From Bacteroidales bacterium (GTDB lineage: Bacteria; Bacteroidota; Bacteroidia; Bacteroidales; WCHB1-69), in the NCBI GenBank assembly GCA_024400835.1, contig JAKSMC010000007.1:32678-96677 (forward strand): a stretch of DNA of 64,000 nucleotides, read 5' to 3'. The notes under the pieces are model-generated. The model had not been told where the DNA came from. It ran no database searches and worked only from the letters and a program-made list of their open reading frames with translations. Below are positions 25,290 through 34,201 of the stretch, in pieces. A program made the translations under genes and the position numbers. The number at the start of each line of letters is the position of its first letter. Position 1 is the first letter of the stretch.

Positions 25290-26510
25290 TCATTCGTCAT
25301 AATATTTCCTCCACTCATCAAATGCGCCATTCCACCGTTTGCTTCTGAGTTTGCGTAATTGGGCAAAGCGTTGGGGCAGACGATGATACAAATAGATGTA
25401 ATCGTCAAAAACCGCCTCTGCCAATTCTCCATCTACATACTCTCCCATACGCATATAGGCTTCCAACACGTTCGTGCTGTCGGCCGCCGCGTACTTACGA
25501 ATAATTTCTGTGGGATCAAAAGGCTTGGTGGTATCTTCTTCTATTTCAACAATATTGTAATAAATACTCATCTCCAAATCACTGGATGGGATGATGTCGC
25601 AAAGTGCTGCGGCAGTGATTTCCTCTTTGGGTGTACGCAACAATGCTCGCAGTCGCGTGGCGTAGGGCGTGGTGTAATCTTGAATGTGCATCCACCATGT
25701 TTCATCCACTTCATTGAGTTTTCGAAGGGAGTCATATTGTGGCGTCCCCCAATCTGCATACAAAAGTTCATCATAAAGTTTCCACCCAAAATTAACATTT
25801 TTTTCATGGGGATAGAACTCTGCAACTCCCGTATCAAGCGCTTCGGAGTCCGGAATGCGGAAGTCACCCCAGTTGCATTTTTCCTTATGATTCAAATCGT
25901 ACGATGTCCAGGTACCTTCGTACTGGTTGTTGCAATAGCCGTCGGCAATGGCCCAAAAGGCATCATAGTAAAATCGTCCGTGTCGCTTGGCATAGCCAAA
26001 AGTGGCCCGCCCGGATAGAATGCCGGCCCCCGCACAGTTGGTGTCTTCGTTGAAAACATAATGGGCAAAGATGGCACCTTCTTCTTCCGCTAATTCGGAA
26101 AATTTCCAATCTTTGTATGTCGTGACGGAATCTAACACGATATGACCAGAGAAATAGCGGATAGTGTCGCGGCATCGCGTGTATCCATTCACCAGATAGT
26201 CGCCATTACCGAGATGTTTCACATTGTTGTAATGGATATAGAATCTTTGAAAATTGGGGCCACGATAGCCAATAGGTTCTGTATGGCCGAATTTTATGAG
26301 GCACAAAGAATCTTCGGTGGCGTAAGTATTTGTACTGTCAATCCATATTTCGGGTTCCGCAAACACCGTGTCGTGGCAGATGATGGATTGCGAGAGATCC
26401 GCTTGTCGAACTTGCTGAATCGTCGTGTACCGGGGGCTCCTGCATCCAACAAGGCCCAACAGGCACAACAAGAAAACTGGCGAGAAAAGATAGGTGAGTC
26501 TGATCTTCAT
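25290..26510 (-). CDS. Hypothetical lipoprotein
   Basis: Met 26510 gives 406 residues with lipoprotein signal MKIRLTYLFSPVFLLCLLGLVGC. The upstream part of the ORF (to 26687) overlaps the promoter region of the divergent Fur gene and is not expected to be coding. The body is acidic and aromatic-rich (FGYAKRHGRFYYDAFWAIADGYCNNQYEGTWTSY...); no family is recognised. Likely anchored in an outer membrane or periplasmic leaflet. Confidence 0.7.
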   Translation of the reverse strand: MKIRLTYLFSPVFLLCLLGLVGCRSPRYTTIQQVRQADLSQSIICHDTVFAEPEIWIDSTNTYATEDSLCLIKFGHTEPIGYRGPNFQRFYIHYNNVKHLGNGDYLVNGYTRCRDTIRYFSGHIVLDSVTTYKDWKFSELAEEEGAIFAHYVFNEDTNCAGAGILSGRATFGYAKRHGRFYYDAFWAIADGYCNNQYEGTWTSYDLNHKEKCNWGDFRIPDSEALDTGVAEFYPHEKNVNFGWKLYDELLYADWGTPQYDSLRKLNEVDETWWMHIQDYTTPYATRLRALLRTPKEEITAAALCDIIPSSDLEMSIYYNIVEIEEDTTKPFDPTEIIRKYAAADSTNVLEAYMRMGEYVDGELAEAVFDDYIYLYHRLPQRFAQLRKLRSKRWNGAFDEWRKYYDE

Positions 26511-26653
26511 AATGTGTTGTAATATTGTTTCTATCTTGTTTGATTGCTTAATTAAAGAGACCGCAAAATTACATAAAAAACGTTTTGCTTGATGACGCAT
26601 AAATCCTTCTATAACATCTTTTCGTAGGAATGAAGTGTGCTTCAGAAAAATAT

Positions 26654-26684
26654 TTTGAGAATTCTTAAAAAAATGATATTTTTG
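26654..26684 (+). promoter_or_regulatory. Consensus Bacteroidota promoter of fur-rbr
   Basis: TTTG (26654-26657), a 19-base spacer, and TATTTTTG (26677-26684) match the -33/-7 consensus exactly. It is placed 37 bases before the Fur-family start codon. Confidence 0.8.
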
Positions 26685-26721
26685 CATCTGTTTTAATTTT
26701 GTAATCAGTACAAATTTCTAT

Positions 26722-27147
26722 ATGGAAAAAGTACAGGAATATCTGATGTCCAAGGGGATTCGTCCTTCTCCTCAGCGCATTGCAATTATGGACTATTTGC
26801 TCGACAATTGCAATCACCCTACGGTAGAGGCCGTATACGATGCGCTTCATACTTCTATGCCGACATTGTCGAAGACAACGGTTTACAATACGTTGAAGCT
26901 GTTTGAGAAAAAGCAGGCGGTGCAGATATTGAATATCGATGAGAGAAATGTCCGTTTGGATGCCACGATGGAGCCCCACGCGCACTTTCAATGTATGCGT
27001 TGTGGGAAGATATTTGATGTGCCTGTGAAAAATGGCGGTAAGATGGCCGAACTTTTGGGAATGAATGAAATGACGGACTTTGAGGTGCAGCAGACGCAAA
27101 TTTATTACAAAGGGCTTTGTCCGCATTGCCAATCTGAAAAAGAATAA
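26722..27147 (+). CDS. Fur/PerR family metalloregulator
   Basis: 141 residues, standard Fur length. The N-terminal winged helix includes [27 protein letters not shown] and [12 protein letters not shown]. The dimerisation domain has [17 protein letters not shown] with a CxxC pair and a second pair CPHC near the C-terminus, both typical of the structural zinc site. Its position 41 bases upstream of rubrerythrin argues for a peroxide-sensing PerR-like role rather than iron uptake control; this is inference. Probably autoregulates through the consensus promoter just upstream. Confidence 0.9.
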   Translation: MEKVQEYLMSKGIRPSPQRIAIMDYLLDNCNHPTVEAVYDALHTSMPTLSKTTVYNTLKLFEKKQAVQILNIDERNVRLDATMEPHAHFQCMRCGKIFDVPVKNGGKMAELLGMNEMTDFEVQQTQIYYKGLCPHCQSEKE

Positions 27148-27188
27148 CAATAATCAATTTAATACATAACACTTTAAAAAAGAAAATT

Positions 27189-27845
27189 ATGACAAAGTAC
27201 AAATGCAAAGTTTGCGGCGAAATTTTTGAAGTCGCTGATGGACAGGAAGCTGTATGTCCTCGTTGCCGTAAGTCTGGTAACGACTTGGAAGTTGTAACGG
27301 AAACGAAGTCCAATCCGTATGCTGGCACGCAAACGGAAAAGAATTTGGAAGCCGCTTTTGCCGGTGAATCTCAAGCCAGAAATAAGTACACTTATTTCGC
27401 ATCCAAAGCCAAGAAAGAGGGTTACGAGCAAATCGCAGCTCTTTTCTTGCAAACGGCTGACAATGAAAAAGAGCACGCTAAAATGTGGTTCAAGGAATTG
27501 AATGGCATAGGCGACACTGCAGAAAACCTGGCTGCTGCCGCTGCTGGCGAAAACTACGAATGGACCGATATGTACGAAGGTTTTGCAAAGACTGCAGAAG
27601 CTGAAGGCTTTGCTGAATTAGCTAAGAAATTCCGCCTGGTGGCTGCTATTGAAAAACGCCACGAGGAACGCTATCGCGCTTTATTGAAGAATGTGGAAAC
27701 CGCTCAAGTATTTGAAAAGAGCGAAGTTAAGGTTTGGGAATGCCGCAACTGCGGTCATATCGTAGTGGGCACCAAAGCACCCGAAGTTTGCCCTACTTGT
27801 GCTCATCCGCAATCCTATTTTGAAATTCACCTCGAAAACTACTAA
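27189..27845 (+). CDS. rbr: Rubrerythrin with rubredoxin-type sites at both ends
   Basis: 218 residues, against about 190 for ordinary rubrerythrin. The extra N-terminus is a rubredoxin-like domain ([10 protein letters not shown]...CPRCRKS). A four-helix di-iron domain follows, with the carboxylate/histidine ligands in [37 protein letters not shown], and EKRHEERY. The C-terminus carries the usual rubredoxin site ([10 protein letters not shown]...CPTCAHP). Rubrerythrin reduces hydrogen peroxide in anaerobes. It is co-directional with the Fur-family gene and ends at a strong terminator, so the pair forms a two-gene oxidative-stress operon. Confidence 0.93.
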   Translation: MTKYKCKVCGEIFEVADGQEAVCPRCRKSGNDLEVVTETKSNPYAGTQTEKNLEAAFAGESQARNKYTYFASKAKKEGYEQIAALFLQTADNEKEHAKMWFKELNGIGDTAENLAAAAAGENYEWTDMYEGFAKTAEAEGFAELAKKFRLVAAIEKRHEERYRALLKNVETAQVFEKSEVKVWECRNCGHIVVGTKAPEVCPTCAHPQSYFEIHLENY

Positions 27846-27867
27846 TCGTTATTGAGACGAAATGAAT

Positions 27868-27899
27868 AAAGCGGGACCGATCAACATCGGCCCCGCTTT
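27868..27899 (+). terminator. Rho-independent terminator of fur-rbr
   Basis: AAAGCGGG(A)CCGAT and ATCGG(C)CCCGCTTT form an imperfect 13-bp stem with a CAAC loop, followed by a T-rich tract. It sits between rbr and the convergent acetyltransferase gene. Confidence 0.85.
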
Positions 27900-27927
27900 G
27901 TGTTTTGTTTTATATGTGTCTGAGGGC

Positions 27928-28458
27928 TTACCGATTCCTTATTTTCATCACGCGCACTTTTTTGTCGCGGCCCACTAAGAGCTTAGGGCATTCGGTTTCG
28001 ATGTCGCAGTCGGTGAATCCGCACTTCTCCATCACTCGGCGGGACGCGGGATTGTCGATGAAGTAGTCGCCCCAGAGTGTTGCAAAGCCCTTTTCGCAGA
28101 AGCAGTATTCCACCACGGCGCGCAGGGCTTCTGTGCAGATACCTTTGTTCCAATGGGGTGCGCCGACCCAATAGCCGACTTCGGCTTCGTTTTCGGCAAT
28201 GGGGATATTGCTGGCTTCCGGCGGCAGATAGCCGACACAGCCGATGGGTTCGTCAGTCTCTAATAGCACAATGGCCCACATACCTTCGCCGTGGAAGATG
28301 GTGCGGATAAATTCCAAGCTTTCGGCTTCGTTTTGGTGCGGCGGCCAGCCCGCGCGCGGTCCAACTTCCGGATCGGAAGCGTATTTGAACAATGCCGGCG
28401 CGTCATTTTCGCGCCAGGGACGGAGTAGGAGTCTTTCAGTTTTAATTTGAGTTTCCAT
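27928..28458 (-). CDS. GNAT acetyltransferase (RimJ/RimL-like)
   Basis: 176 residues. ETERLLLRPWRENDAPALFKYASDPEV at the N-terminus, then VGYWVGAPHWNKGICTEALRAVVEYCF (acetyl-CoA binding loop) and NPASRRVMEKCGF match the RimJ/RimL ribosomal-protein N-acetyltransferase branch of GNAT. Members acetylate very diverse amines, so the substrate is unknown. Single gene, convergent with rbr. Confidence 0.9.
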   Translation of the reverse strand: METQIKTERLLLRPWRENDAPALFKYASDPEVGPRAGWPPHQNEAESLEFIRTIFHGEGMWAIVLLETDEPIGCVGYLPPEASNIPIAENEAEVGYWVGAPHWNKGICTEALRAVVEYCFCEKGFATLWGDYFIDNPASRRVMEKCGFTDCDIETECPKLLVGRDKKVRVMKIRNR

Positions 28459-28511
28459 AATGGCGAGTAATCTGTTTGCAAAAGTACGCTTTTTTTATTT
28501 TTTGCAAGTTA

Positions 28512-29141
28512 TTATACAGAGATCGTCCGTATCGTTTCCTGCAGCTTTTCTAAGAACCTCGCCGCGTCCATACCGTCCATCTGCACGTGGTGGAATTGGA
28601 AAGAGACGGGCACTTCCGTTTTCCACAAATGCTTGCGATACTTTCCCCACATCACCATAGGATTGCTGAATAATTCCGTGTATTGGTTGACAATGCAATC
28701 GAGCTCGGTGGCCGGCATCGTGGAGGTGCCGATGACCATGTCGTCTTCACGGAAGGAACTTTCGCAGTTCTCGGCCACTGATTTCGTTAATTCCAGATAG
28801 TCGTGGTTGAACTGCTGCAGGTCTTCGGTGACGTGGATGTCGCAGGAGTTGATGCCGCCCTGCCGGTTGGGCACGATGACGTTGACGGCCAATGTGTCGT
28901 ATTGCAGCATTTTGTCTTTTTGCGGCAGCAGGTAAAATTCCCTGATGGCACTGGCCGCCTGGCCGATGCAGTAGCACATCAGCATATTGAGTTTTAGATT
29001 CTTTTTCTTACTTATTCGCACCAAATGACGGATGTCGAAGGTCTTGGTCAGCGTGACCATCGGCATAGGCGATTTCATCCAAAGTTCAAAGGCTTTGGCA
29101 CGGGGAGTGGTTTGAGGGGCAATAGTTTGTATCATTTTCAA
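28512..29141 (-). CDS. Chloramphenicol acetyltransferase-like protein
   Basis: 209 residues, the usual CAT monomer length. The active-site motif HHxxxDG appears as FHHVQMDGMDAARFLEKLQ near the C-terminus. DIRHLVRISKKKNLKLNMLMCYCIGQAAS and MGLP-like regions place it in the trimeric CAT-like acyltransferase family. Chromosomal CAT-like proteins without mobile context often have unknown acceptors, so resistance should not be assumed. It lies 42 bases downstream of the DUF4491 gene on the same strand. Confidence 0.85.
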   Translation of the reverse strand: MKMIQTIAPQTTPRAKAFELWMKSPMPMVTLTKTFDIRHLVRISKKKNLKLNMLMCYCIGQAASAIREFYLLPQKDKMLQYDTLAVNVIVPNRQGGINSCDIHVTEDLQQFNHDYLELTKSVAENCESSFREDDMVIGTSTMPATELDCIVNQYTELFSNPMVMWGKYRKHLWKTEVPVSFQFHHVQMDGMDAARFLEKLQETIRTISV

Positions 29142-29182
29142 ATGTGTATTGAAAAGTTGGAATTGGATGTGGATGGCACTGA

Positions 29183-29464
29183 TTATTCACTGTCTTTTTT
29201 AGGAAACCAACCTTTTTCAACTCTTTTTTTCTGCTGGAAAAGTTCAAGTATGCTCCAAAAACAGGAAAAGGCAAAGATGCCAAGAAGGATGGAGGCCTGG
29301 ATGTTTTTGACGCACAGAGATGCTATTACTCCGATAAGACCGACAAGGGTGAACATCCACCAGCATTTGGTGCCGAGATGATATTCCGCTTTGATGACAA
29401 TTGGATGGAAAAGTCCGATGAGCATAAAACTTGCGAGTCCGATGATGATGCCTGAGAAATTCAT
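29183..29464 (-). CDS. DUF4491 small membrane protein
   Basis: From Met 29464 the product is 93 residues (MNFSGIIIGLASFMLIGLFHPIVIKAEYHLG...). Three membrane helices and the tail WSILELFQQKKRVEKGWFPKK are diagnostic of DUF4491, a Bacteroidota family of unknown function. The ORF extends upstream to 29611, but only from 29464 does it match the family. The insertion sequence begins 149 bases upstream of the start, so the gene's original promoter region may have been shortened. Confidence 0.85.
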   Translation of the reverse strand: MNFSGIIIGLASFMLIGLFHPIVIKAEYHLGTKCWWMFTLVGLIGVIASLCVKNIQASILLGIFAFSCFWSILELFQQKKRVEKGWFPKKDSE

Positions 29465-29612
29465 GAGGATCGTTGTATTTTTTTCAATATATTTTTTGCA
29501 AAAATACATTTTTTGAAAACATAATCTAATATGGACGAAAATTATGAACTGTTTGGGCGGACTGTTTCCTGCGTGAATTTTGACGTGCTTTAGTTTTTTG
29601 TAATATGTCATA

Positions 29613-29632
29613 ACAGGGATAAATCATTAAAA
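29613..29632 (+). repeat. ISAs1 terminal inverted repeat, left
   Basis: ACAGGGATAAATCATTAAAA, exact inverse complement of 31163-31182. The core element probably starts at the C of CAGGG as in other ISAs1 elements. Confidence 0.9.
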
Positions 29633-29812
29633 GCCGTGAGAACCCGTGTTCGTGGGGAATGGCGAGATCAGAGGCGTTTTGGGGTGAAAAAAGATGGCGG
29701 CTCACTCTCCGGAGTGCCTGTTTTTTGGAAGAAAAAGCAATAAAAAACCGCACTTGTTGATTTACAAGTGTTTGCGTGTCTTCGGAAGGATTGTTTTCAT
29801 GGTTTCACGTGA

Positions 29813-30919
29813 TCAGAACCTCCTGATGACCTTTTCCAGGTATTTGTCGTCCCAGCCTGCCGCCTTTCTCAACGTCCTCAGGGATGTGGCCTGCTTCTTA
29901 AGCTCCTCGTCCTCCTGTTTCAGGTTGTTGATGACCATCTTGTTGATTATGTTGATGTTGCGCGCGGTGTTGTCCTTTCTCCTCAGGGACGCGTCCTCTC
30001 CGAAGTCCATGTCCAAGATCCAGTGGCAGCTTTCTATTCCCCAGTGGCTCCGGATCGCCTTGGCTATTTTCCCGCCATCCGTCAGCGAGGTGATGAAGTA
30101 TCTCGTGTCCTCCGTCATAGCTCCGGTCTTCTTGTCGATGCGCTGGCTTTCGACCTTCACCACCGCCCTGAGGTTCGGCCACTCATCCCTGCCCCAAAGG
30201 CGCTTCAGATCCTTGCACACGCAGTACCTGCGGGTCTCTATGCGGCCGTGCCCCATGTTGAGCGTGGCCTCCCCGCCGTCGGACGCGACCTCGGCGAACG
30301 TGCGCACGACGTCGTCGTACAGCGTCGGGTGGTTGCGCTTCAGCGAGAGCACGTAGTCAGCCTTCTTCTCCACTATCTTCGCCGCAATCTCCTTTTGGCA
30401 GCCCATGGCGTCAATGGTGACCGTGGCCTTCTTTACGTTGATCATGTCCAACAGCCTGGGAATCACGGAGATCTCGTTGCTGTGGTCGTCGGTCCGCAGC
30501 TGGCCGAAGAACGCCCGGTGCTCGCCCGCCCAAGCGCTTACGATGTGCATCGGACTGTCAGGCTCCATCAGGCTCGCCCTCCTGATGCGCTTGCCGTCGA
30601 TGCTGACCACCTCGCCGCGGGTGTTCCCTATGGCCTGGTTCATCCACTTCGTGAAGCTGGCGCCGAACGCCTCCGGGTCGAGTTTCGCGAAGAAGCGGCG
30701 GAAGGTGTCCTTGCTTGGAATGCCGGCCGACATGTCCACGAATTTGGACAGCACCTTGATGTGCAGACGCGAGAACAGCACGACCTGCGGCCAGCTGTCG
30801 GCTCCGCAGAGTGTAGCCGCGACTGCCATGAATATGATTTTCCCCAGGGAATGGACCCTCTTGCGTTTGATTCTGTGGTCGGGAATCTCCTCCAGAAACG
30901 CCTGAAACGATGCCTTCAT
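29813..30919 (-). CDS. ISAs1 family transposase
   Basis: 368 residues, full length with an intact frame. The N-terminal associated domain (FQAFLEEIPDHRIKRKRVHSLGKIIFMAVAATLCGADSW) and the DDE core (EVVSIDGKRIRRA, TVTIDAMGCQKEIAAKIVEKKADYVLSLKRNHP, SHWGIESCHWILDMDFGEDASLRR) identify the ISAs1 family. The catalytic acidic residues in VSIDGK, TIDAMG and IESCHW are retained, so it may be active. Codon use is GC-rich compared with neighbours. It lies within perfect inverted repeats, so the element is likely young. Confidence 0.95.
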   Translation of the reverse strand: MKASFQAFLEEIPDHRIKRKRVHSLGKIIFMAVAATLCGADSWPQVVLFSRLHIKVLSKFVDMSAGIPSKDTFRRFFAKLDPEAFGASFTKWMNQAIGNTRGEVVSIDGKRIRRASLMEPDSPMHIVSAWAGEHRAFFGQLRTDDHSNEISVIPRLLDMINVKKATVTIDAMGCQKEIAAKIVEKKADYVLSLKRNHPTLYDDVVRTFAEVASDGGEATLNMGHGRIETRRYCVCKDLKRLWGRDEWPNLRAVVKVESQRIDKKTGAMTEDTRYFITSLTDGGKIAKAIRSHWGIESCHWILDMDFGEDASLRRKDNTARNINIINKMVINNLKQEDEELKKQATSLRTLRKAAGWDDKYLEKVIRRF

Positions 30920-31162
30920 AACAATGTGTCAATTTATTGATTACGAGGCAAATATACAAAAAATAACAATGCGAAACATTATAACTAATTGATTGTTAAT
31001 AACTTATGTTAAATGTTGATAACTTTTTATGTGCCAGCGATTTAATGCAGATATCGGGTGGTTGTCACCAAACTCATCCGCCACATACCGCAAGTTGGTA
31101 TGAAGCCACACCTTGTCGAAGCCAGGCCTTGTTTCTCTGGACATGCTTTTAGACAGAAGAAA

Positions 31163-31182
31163 TTTTAATGATTTATCCCTGT
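31163..31182 (-). repeat. ISAs1 terminal inverted repeat, right
   Basis: Exact inverse complement of 29613-29632. The promoter of the YfcC-type gene lies only about 40 bases to the right. Confidence 0.9.
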
Positions 31183-31221
31183 ATGCTGAAAAGTTTATTT
31201 AAAAGGTCTTGATTTTTTGTG

Positions 31222-31229
31222 TAAGTTTG
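31222..31229 (+). promoter_or_regulatory. Bacteroidota -7 promoter element
   Basis: TAAGTTTG fits TAnnTTTG, 22 bases before the ATG at 31251. The region where a -33 box would lie is about 20-30 bases from the ISAs1 end, so insertion may have changed it. Confidence 0.5.
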
Positions 31230-31250
31230 CCGCCCTAAAAAAACAATCTT

Positions 31251-32855
31251 ATGCGTACGGATTTCAAAATACCACATACCTTCACTATCGTTTTTTCTAT
31301 CATCGTAGTTTGTGCTTTGCTGACGTGGATTATCCCCGGTGGCGAGTTCGACCGACAGACTGTGAACGTGGACGGACATGAACGTAGCGTGGTGGTGGAA
31401 AATTCCTATCACCATGTCGATAAACAGCCACAGACGTGGCAGATTTGCACTTCCTTCTTCAAAGGTTTTGAGAGGACATCTTCTATTATTGTATTTATAT
31501 TAATGATAGGCGGGGCATTTTGGATTATGAATGAGACCAATGCTATCAATCGGGGCATCTATCTGTTTCTCAATCGTACGCAAAAGATGCAGGAACACAA
31601 GTTCTTCCGAGCGGTCGGCGTCAACAACCTGCTCATCATCGCCATCATGATTATGTTCAGTCTCTTCGGCTCGGTGTTCGGCATGAGCGAGGAGACCATT
31701 GCCTTTATTGTGATTTTCGTACCATTGGCGATTTCTATGGGATACGATTCCATTGTGGGCGTACTGATGTGCTATGTGGCCGCGCATGTGGGCTTCGCCG
31801 GCGCTATGCTCAACCCGTTCACTATCGGCATTGCACAGGGACTTTCTGGTCTCCCGACTTTCTCCGGCCTCGGCTATCGTTTCTTCTGCTGGATTATCCT
31901 CACCATCATCGCCATCGTGTTCACCTTGCTCTATGCACGCTGGGTGAAGAAAAATCCTACCAAGTCCATTATGTACGAACTTGACCAGTATTGGCGCGAC
32001 AAGACCTCTGTGGAGGACATCGACCAAAGTGTGGTCAAGTCCTCAGCACTGACGTGGGTGGTTTATGGTGTCATCGCCGCTATTTTGGTATATTGCGCCT
32101 TTGCCATGCCCAAGACAACAATTGCGTTAGGTAACGGTAGCAGCGAAATCGTACTATTCCCCATCATTGCGGTCATCTACATTCTGTTAGGATTCTTCGC
32201 TACACGAAAGTCCGTGCACCATTTCATTCTCGTCCTCTTGTTGCTCACCATTGTCACACTGGTGACGGGCGTGCTCGGCTACGACTGGTATGTGATGGAA
32301 ATTGCCGGTCTGTTCTTCGCTATGGGCATTGCGGCCGGTTTCGCTTTCAATCTCAAATTGGATAAAATCATTCGCCTCTTTCTGGATGGGTGCAAGGACA
32401 TCATGGTCGCGGCATTGGTCGTAGGCTTGGCTGGCGGCATCATCGTTATCTTGGAAGACGGTAAGATTATAGATACGATATTGTATGCTATCTCTCAGGG
32501 CATGGGCAATGCGGGCCGAATTGGCACAACGGGCATTATGTACGTGGTGCAGAATCTCCTCAACCTGATTATTCCGTCAGGTTCTGCTAAGGCAGCCCTC
32601 ACTATTCCGATGATGGCGGAATGGTCCGACATTATGGGCGTGTCCCGTCAACTCACTGTGCTTGCCTTCCAATTTGGCGATGGTTTCACCAATATGCTCA
32701 CCCCGACTTCCGGCGTGCTTATCGGCGTGCTCGGCGTAGCGCGTATTCCTTACGCCAAATGGTTTAAGTTCATCTGGAAGTTTTTGCTCGGTCTCATTAT
32801 TTTAGGATTTATCCTGTTACTCCCGCCGTTGTTTGTGGCGTTCGCAGGATTCTAA
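31251..32855 (+). CDS. YfcC family transporter
   Basis: 534 residues with about 12 hydrophobic segments. The order FTIVFSIIVVCALLTWIIPGGEFDR, the conserved NPFTIGIAQG loop, IPSGSAKAALTIPMMAEWSDIMGVSRQ and DGFTNMLTPTSGVLIGVLG are characteristic of the YfcC/DcuC-like family. Members have been proposed to move arginine/ornithine, C4-dicarboxylates or other amino acids; substrate cannot be assigned. It begins only 68 bases from the insertion sequence. Standalone gene. Confidence 0.88.
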   Translation: MRTDFKIPHTFTIVFSIIVVCALLTWIIPGGEFDRQTVNVDGHERSVVVENSYHHVDKQPQTWQICTSFFKGFERTSSIIVFILMIGGAFWIMNETNAINRGIYLFLNRTQKMQEHKFFRAVGVNNLLIIAIMIMFSLFGSVFGMSEETIAFIVIFVPLAISMGYDSIVGVLMCYVAAHVGFAGAMLNPFTIGIAQGLSGLPTFSGLGYRFFCWIILTIIAIVFTLLYARWVKKNPTKSIMYELDQYWRDKTSVEDIDQSVVKSSALTWVVYGVIAAILVYCAFAMPKTTIALGNGSSEIVLFPIIAVIYILLGFFATRKSVHHFILVLLLLTIVTLVTGVLGYDWYVMEIAGLFFAMGIAAGFAFNLKLDKIIRLFLDGCKDIMVAALVVGLAGGIIVILEDGKIIDTILYAISQGMGNAGRIGTTGIMYVVQNLLNLIIPSGSAKAALTIPMMAEWSDIMGVSRQLTVLAFQFGDGFTNMLTPTSGVLIGVLGVARIPYAKWFKFIWKFLLGLIILGFILLLPPLFVAFAGF

Positions 32856-33010
32856 TGAAGGGGGCTTGAGAATTGTGCGAAAAGTTTAGGCTGACCCCTT
32901 ATAAATAAGTAGAAGAGTAGAGAGGAAATAGCTGTAATGGGTTGGCTTCGAAAGAGACTAGTCCTCTTCCTTTCAACTTGTTGTTTATACCGGTTACTAA
33001 AATCTTTATG

Positions 33011-33018
33011 TAATTTTG
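33011..33018 (+). promoter_or_regulatory. Bacteroidota -7 promoter element
   Basis: TAATTTTG fits TAnnTTTG, 28 bases before the porin gene ATG. Confidence 0.45.
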
Positions 33019-33046
33019 CATCGTAAAATCGACCATTAGAATTTGC

Positions 33047-34162
33047 ATGAAACACTATTTTCTCACTTTATTAATAATCACACTACCTATTTTATCTATA
33101 GCCGGCTACAGCAATACCATAGATACAACTCATCAAGTCAAGCGAGAGGTTGTTCTATTTGATGTGTCCTACAAAGGTGATATTATGGGTAACATATGTG
33201 GTGGGATCAAAAGATCTGGCACGTATTTAGGATATGCGCAAATAGGATTAGGCATCGACTTTGAGGCTCTGAATTGGTGGAAAGGGGGGATGCTCTATAT
33301 CAAAGGTGGAAACACTCATGGAGGAACTCCCAGTGAGACTTTCATTGGCGACTCCCAGATTGCTTCAAACATTGAAGCCGGGAATCACACTTTTTTGCAA
33401 GAACTATGGTTCTCACAAAGTTTTAAAAATGTTGAAATAAAAATAGGAATGCAAGATTACAATGCCGATTATGCCGTATGCGAGCCTTCCGGAATGTTTT
33501 TAAACAGCGCCTTAGGAATCCACTCTTCCCTATCCAGCAATCTGAAACTACCCATATTCCCCATTATGGGCTGGGCATGCAATATCAATTGGGATATCCG
33601 TGACGACATGAGCTGGCGCGTTGGCGTTTTCGATTCTCCTCTTGATTTCGAAGAAAACCCCTACAATTTACATTGGAAAATCAACTCGGAGAAAGGCGTC
33701 GTATTAACTACTGAATATAATTATAAGACAAATATTAACAATAACTTAGAAGGAAGGTATTGCATTGGATTTACCTGTCAAACTGCATTGCGCAAATGGG
33801 GCGTACATCTTAATGCCGCACAGGCAGTTTGGAAACAAAATCAACACCAATTGTCTTTATTTGCCATGTACGCCATTTGCAAAGGGGATGAAAGTAACTA
33901 CCACAATCATCTCGGTGCCGGCATAACCATGGAAGGCGTCTTTTCCAAGCATGGACGTGATGCTTTAGGATTGGCATTCACAACAGAGTTTCTGGAGAGC
34001 ACCCATTTATATGAAACAACCATTGAATTGACCTACCAATATCATATCCACGAAAATATATTTCTTCAGCCGGACATTCAATATGTCATCAATCCATCCG
34101 GTACGGGGATGCCTCTGAAAAATGCTTTGGTAATGGCGCTACGTGTAGGAATTGATTTATAA
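33047..34162 (+). CDS. OprB-like carbohydrate porin
   Basis: 371 residues with signal peptide MKHYFLTLLIITLPILSIAG. Alternating polar/aromatic beta-strand character, GLGIDFEALNWWKGGMLYIKGGNTHGGTPSETFIGDSQ, EIKIGMQDYNADYAVCEPSGMFLNSALGI, and a C-terminal Q(Y/H)IHENIFLQPDIQYVINPSGTG match the carbohydrate-selective porin OprB family. It should form an outer-membrane channel for sugars. No operon partner; its 3' end faces the A2M gene (39 bases). Confidence 0.82.
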   Translation: MKHYFLTLLIITLPILSIAGYSNTIDTTHQVKREVVLFDVSYKGDIMGNICGGIKRSGTYLGYAQIGLGIDFEALNWWKGGMLYIKGGNTHGGTPSETFIGDSQIASNIEAGNHTFLQELWFSQSFKNVEIKIGMQDYNADYAVCEPSGMFLNSALGIHSSLSSNLKLPIFPIMGWACNINWDIRDDMSWRVGVFDSPLDFEENPYNLHWKINSEKGVVLTTEYNYKTNINNNLEGRYCIGFTCQTALRKWGVHLNAAQAVWKQNQHQLSLFAMYAICKGDESNYHNHLGAGITMEGVFSKHGRDALGLAFTTEFLESTHLYETTIELTYQYHIHENIFLQPDIQYVINPSGTGMPLKNALVMALRVGIDL

Positions 34163-34201
34163 CAAGAATAGAATGCATTTTTTCGAAGGCACAAAGAGTG
34201 G

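Larger units (their letters stand above)
29613..31182. mobile_element. ISAs1-family insertion sequence, apparently complete
   Basis: About 1.57 kb bounded by perfect 20-bp inverted repeats: 29613-29632 (ACAGGGATAAATCATTAAAA) and its exact complement at 31163-31182. One transposase gene (29813-30919, minus) lies inside. Left and right non-coding arms are about 180 and 243 bases. A 7-bp-stem hairpin (CACTTGT/ACAAGTG, about 29751-29770) sits just beyond the transposase stop and may end its transcript. Flanks show no exact target duplication; TATG is shared. The transposase is visibly richer in G+C than its neighbours, a sign of transfer. Confidence 0.9.

Noticed and set aside
28512..29141. Antibiotic resistance gene
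   Set aside because: The protein is CAT-like, but it lies in a chromosomal setting with DUF4491 and the family includes many non-resistance acyltransferases.
29600..31195. Exact target-site duplication of the ISAs1 element
   Set aside because: The flanks TATGTCATAA and TATGCTGAAA agree at only part of their positions, so no clean duplication is claimed.
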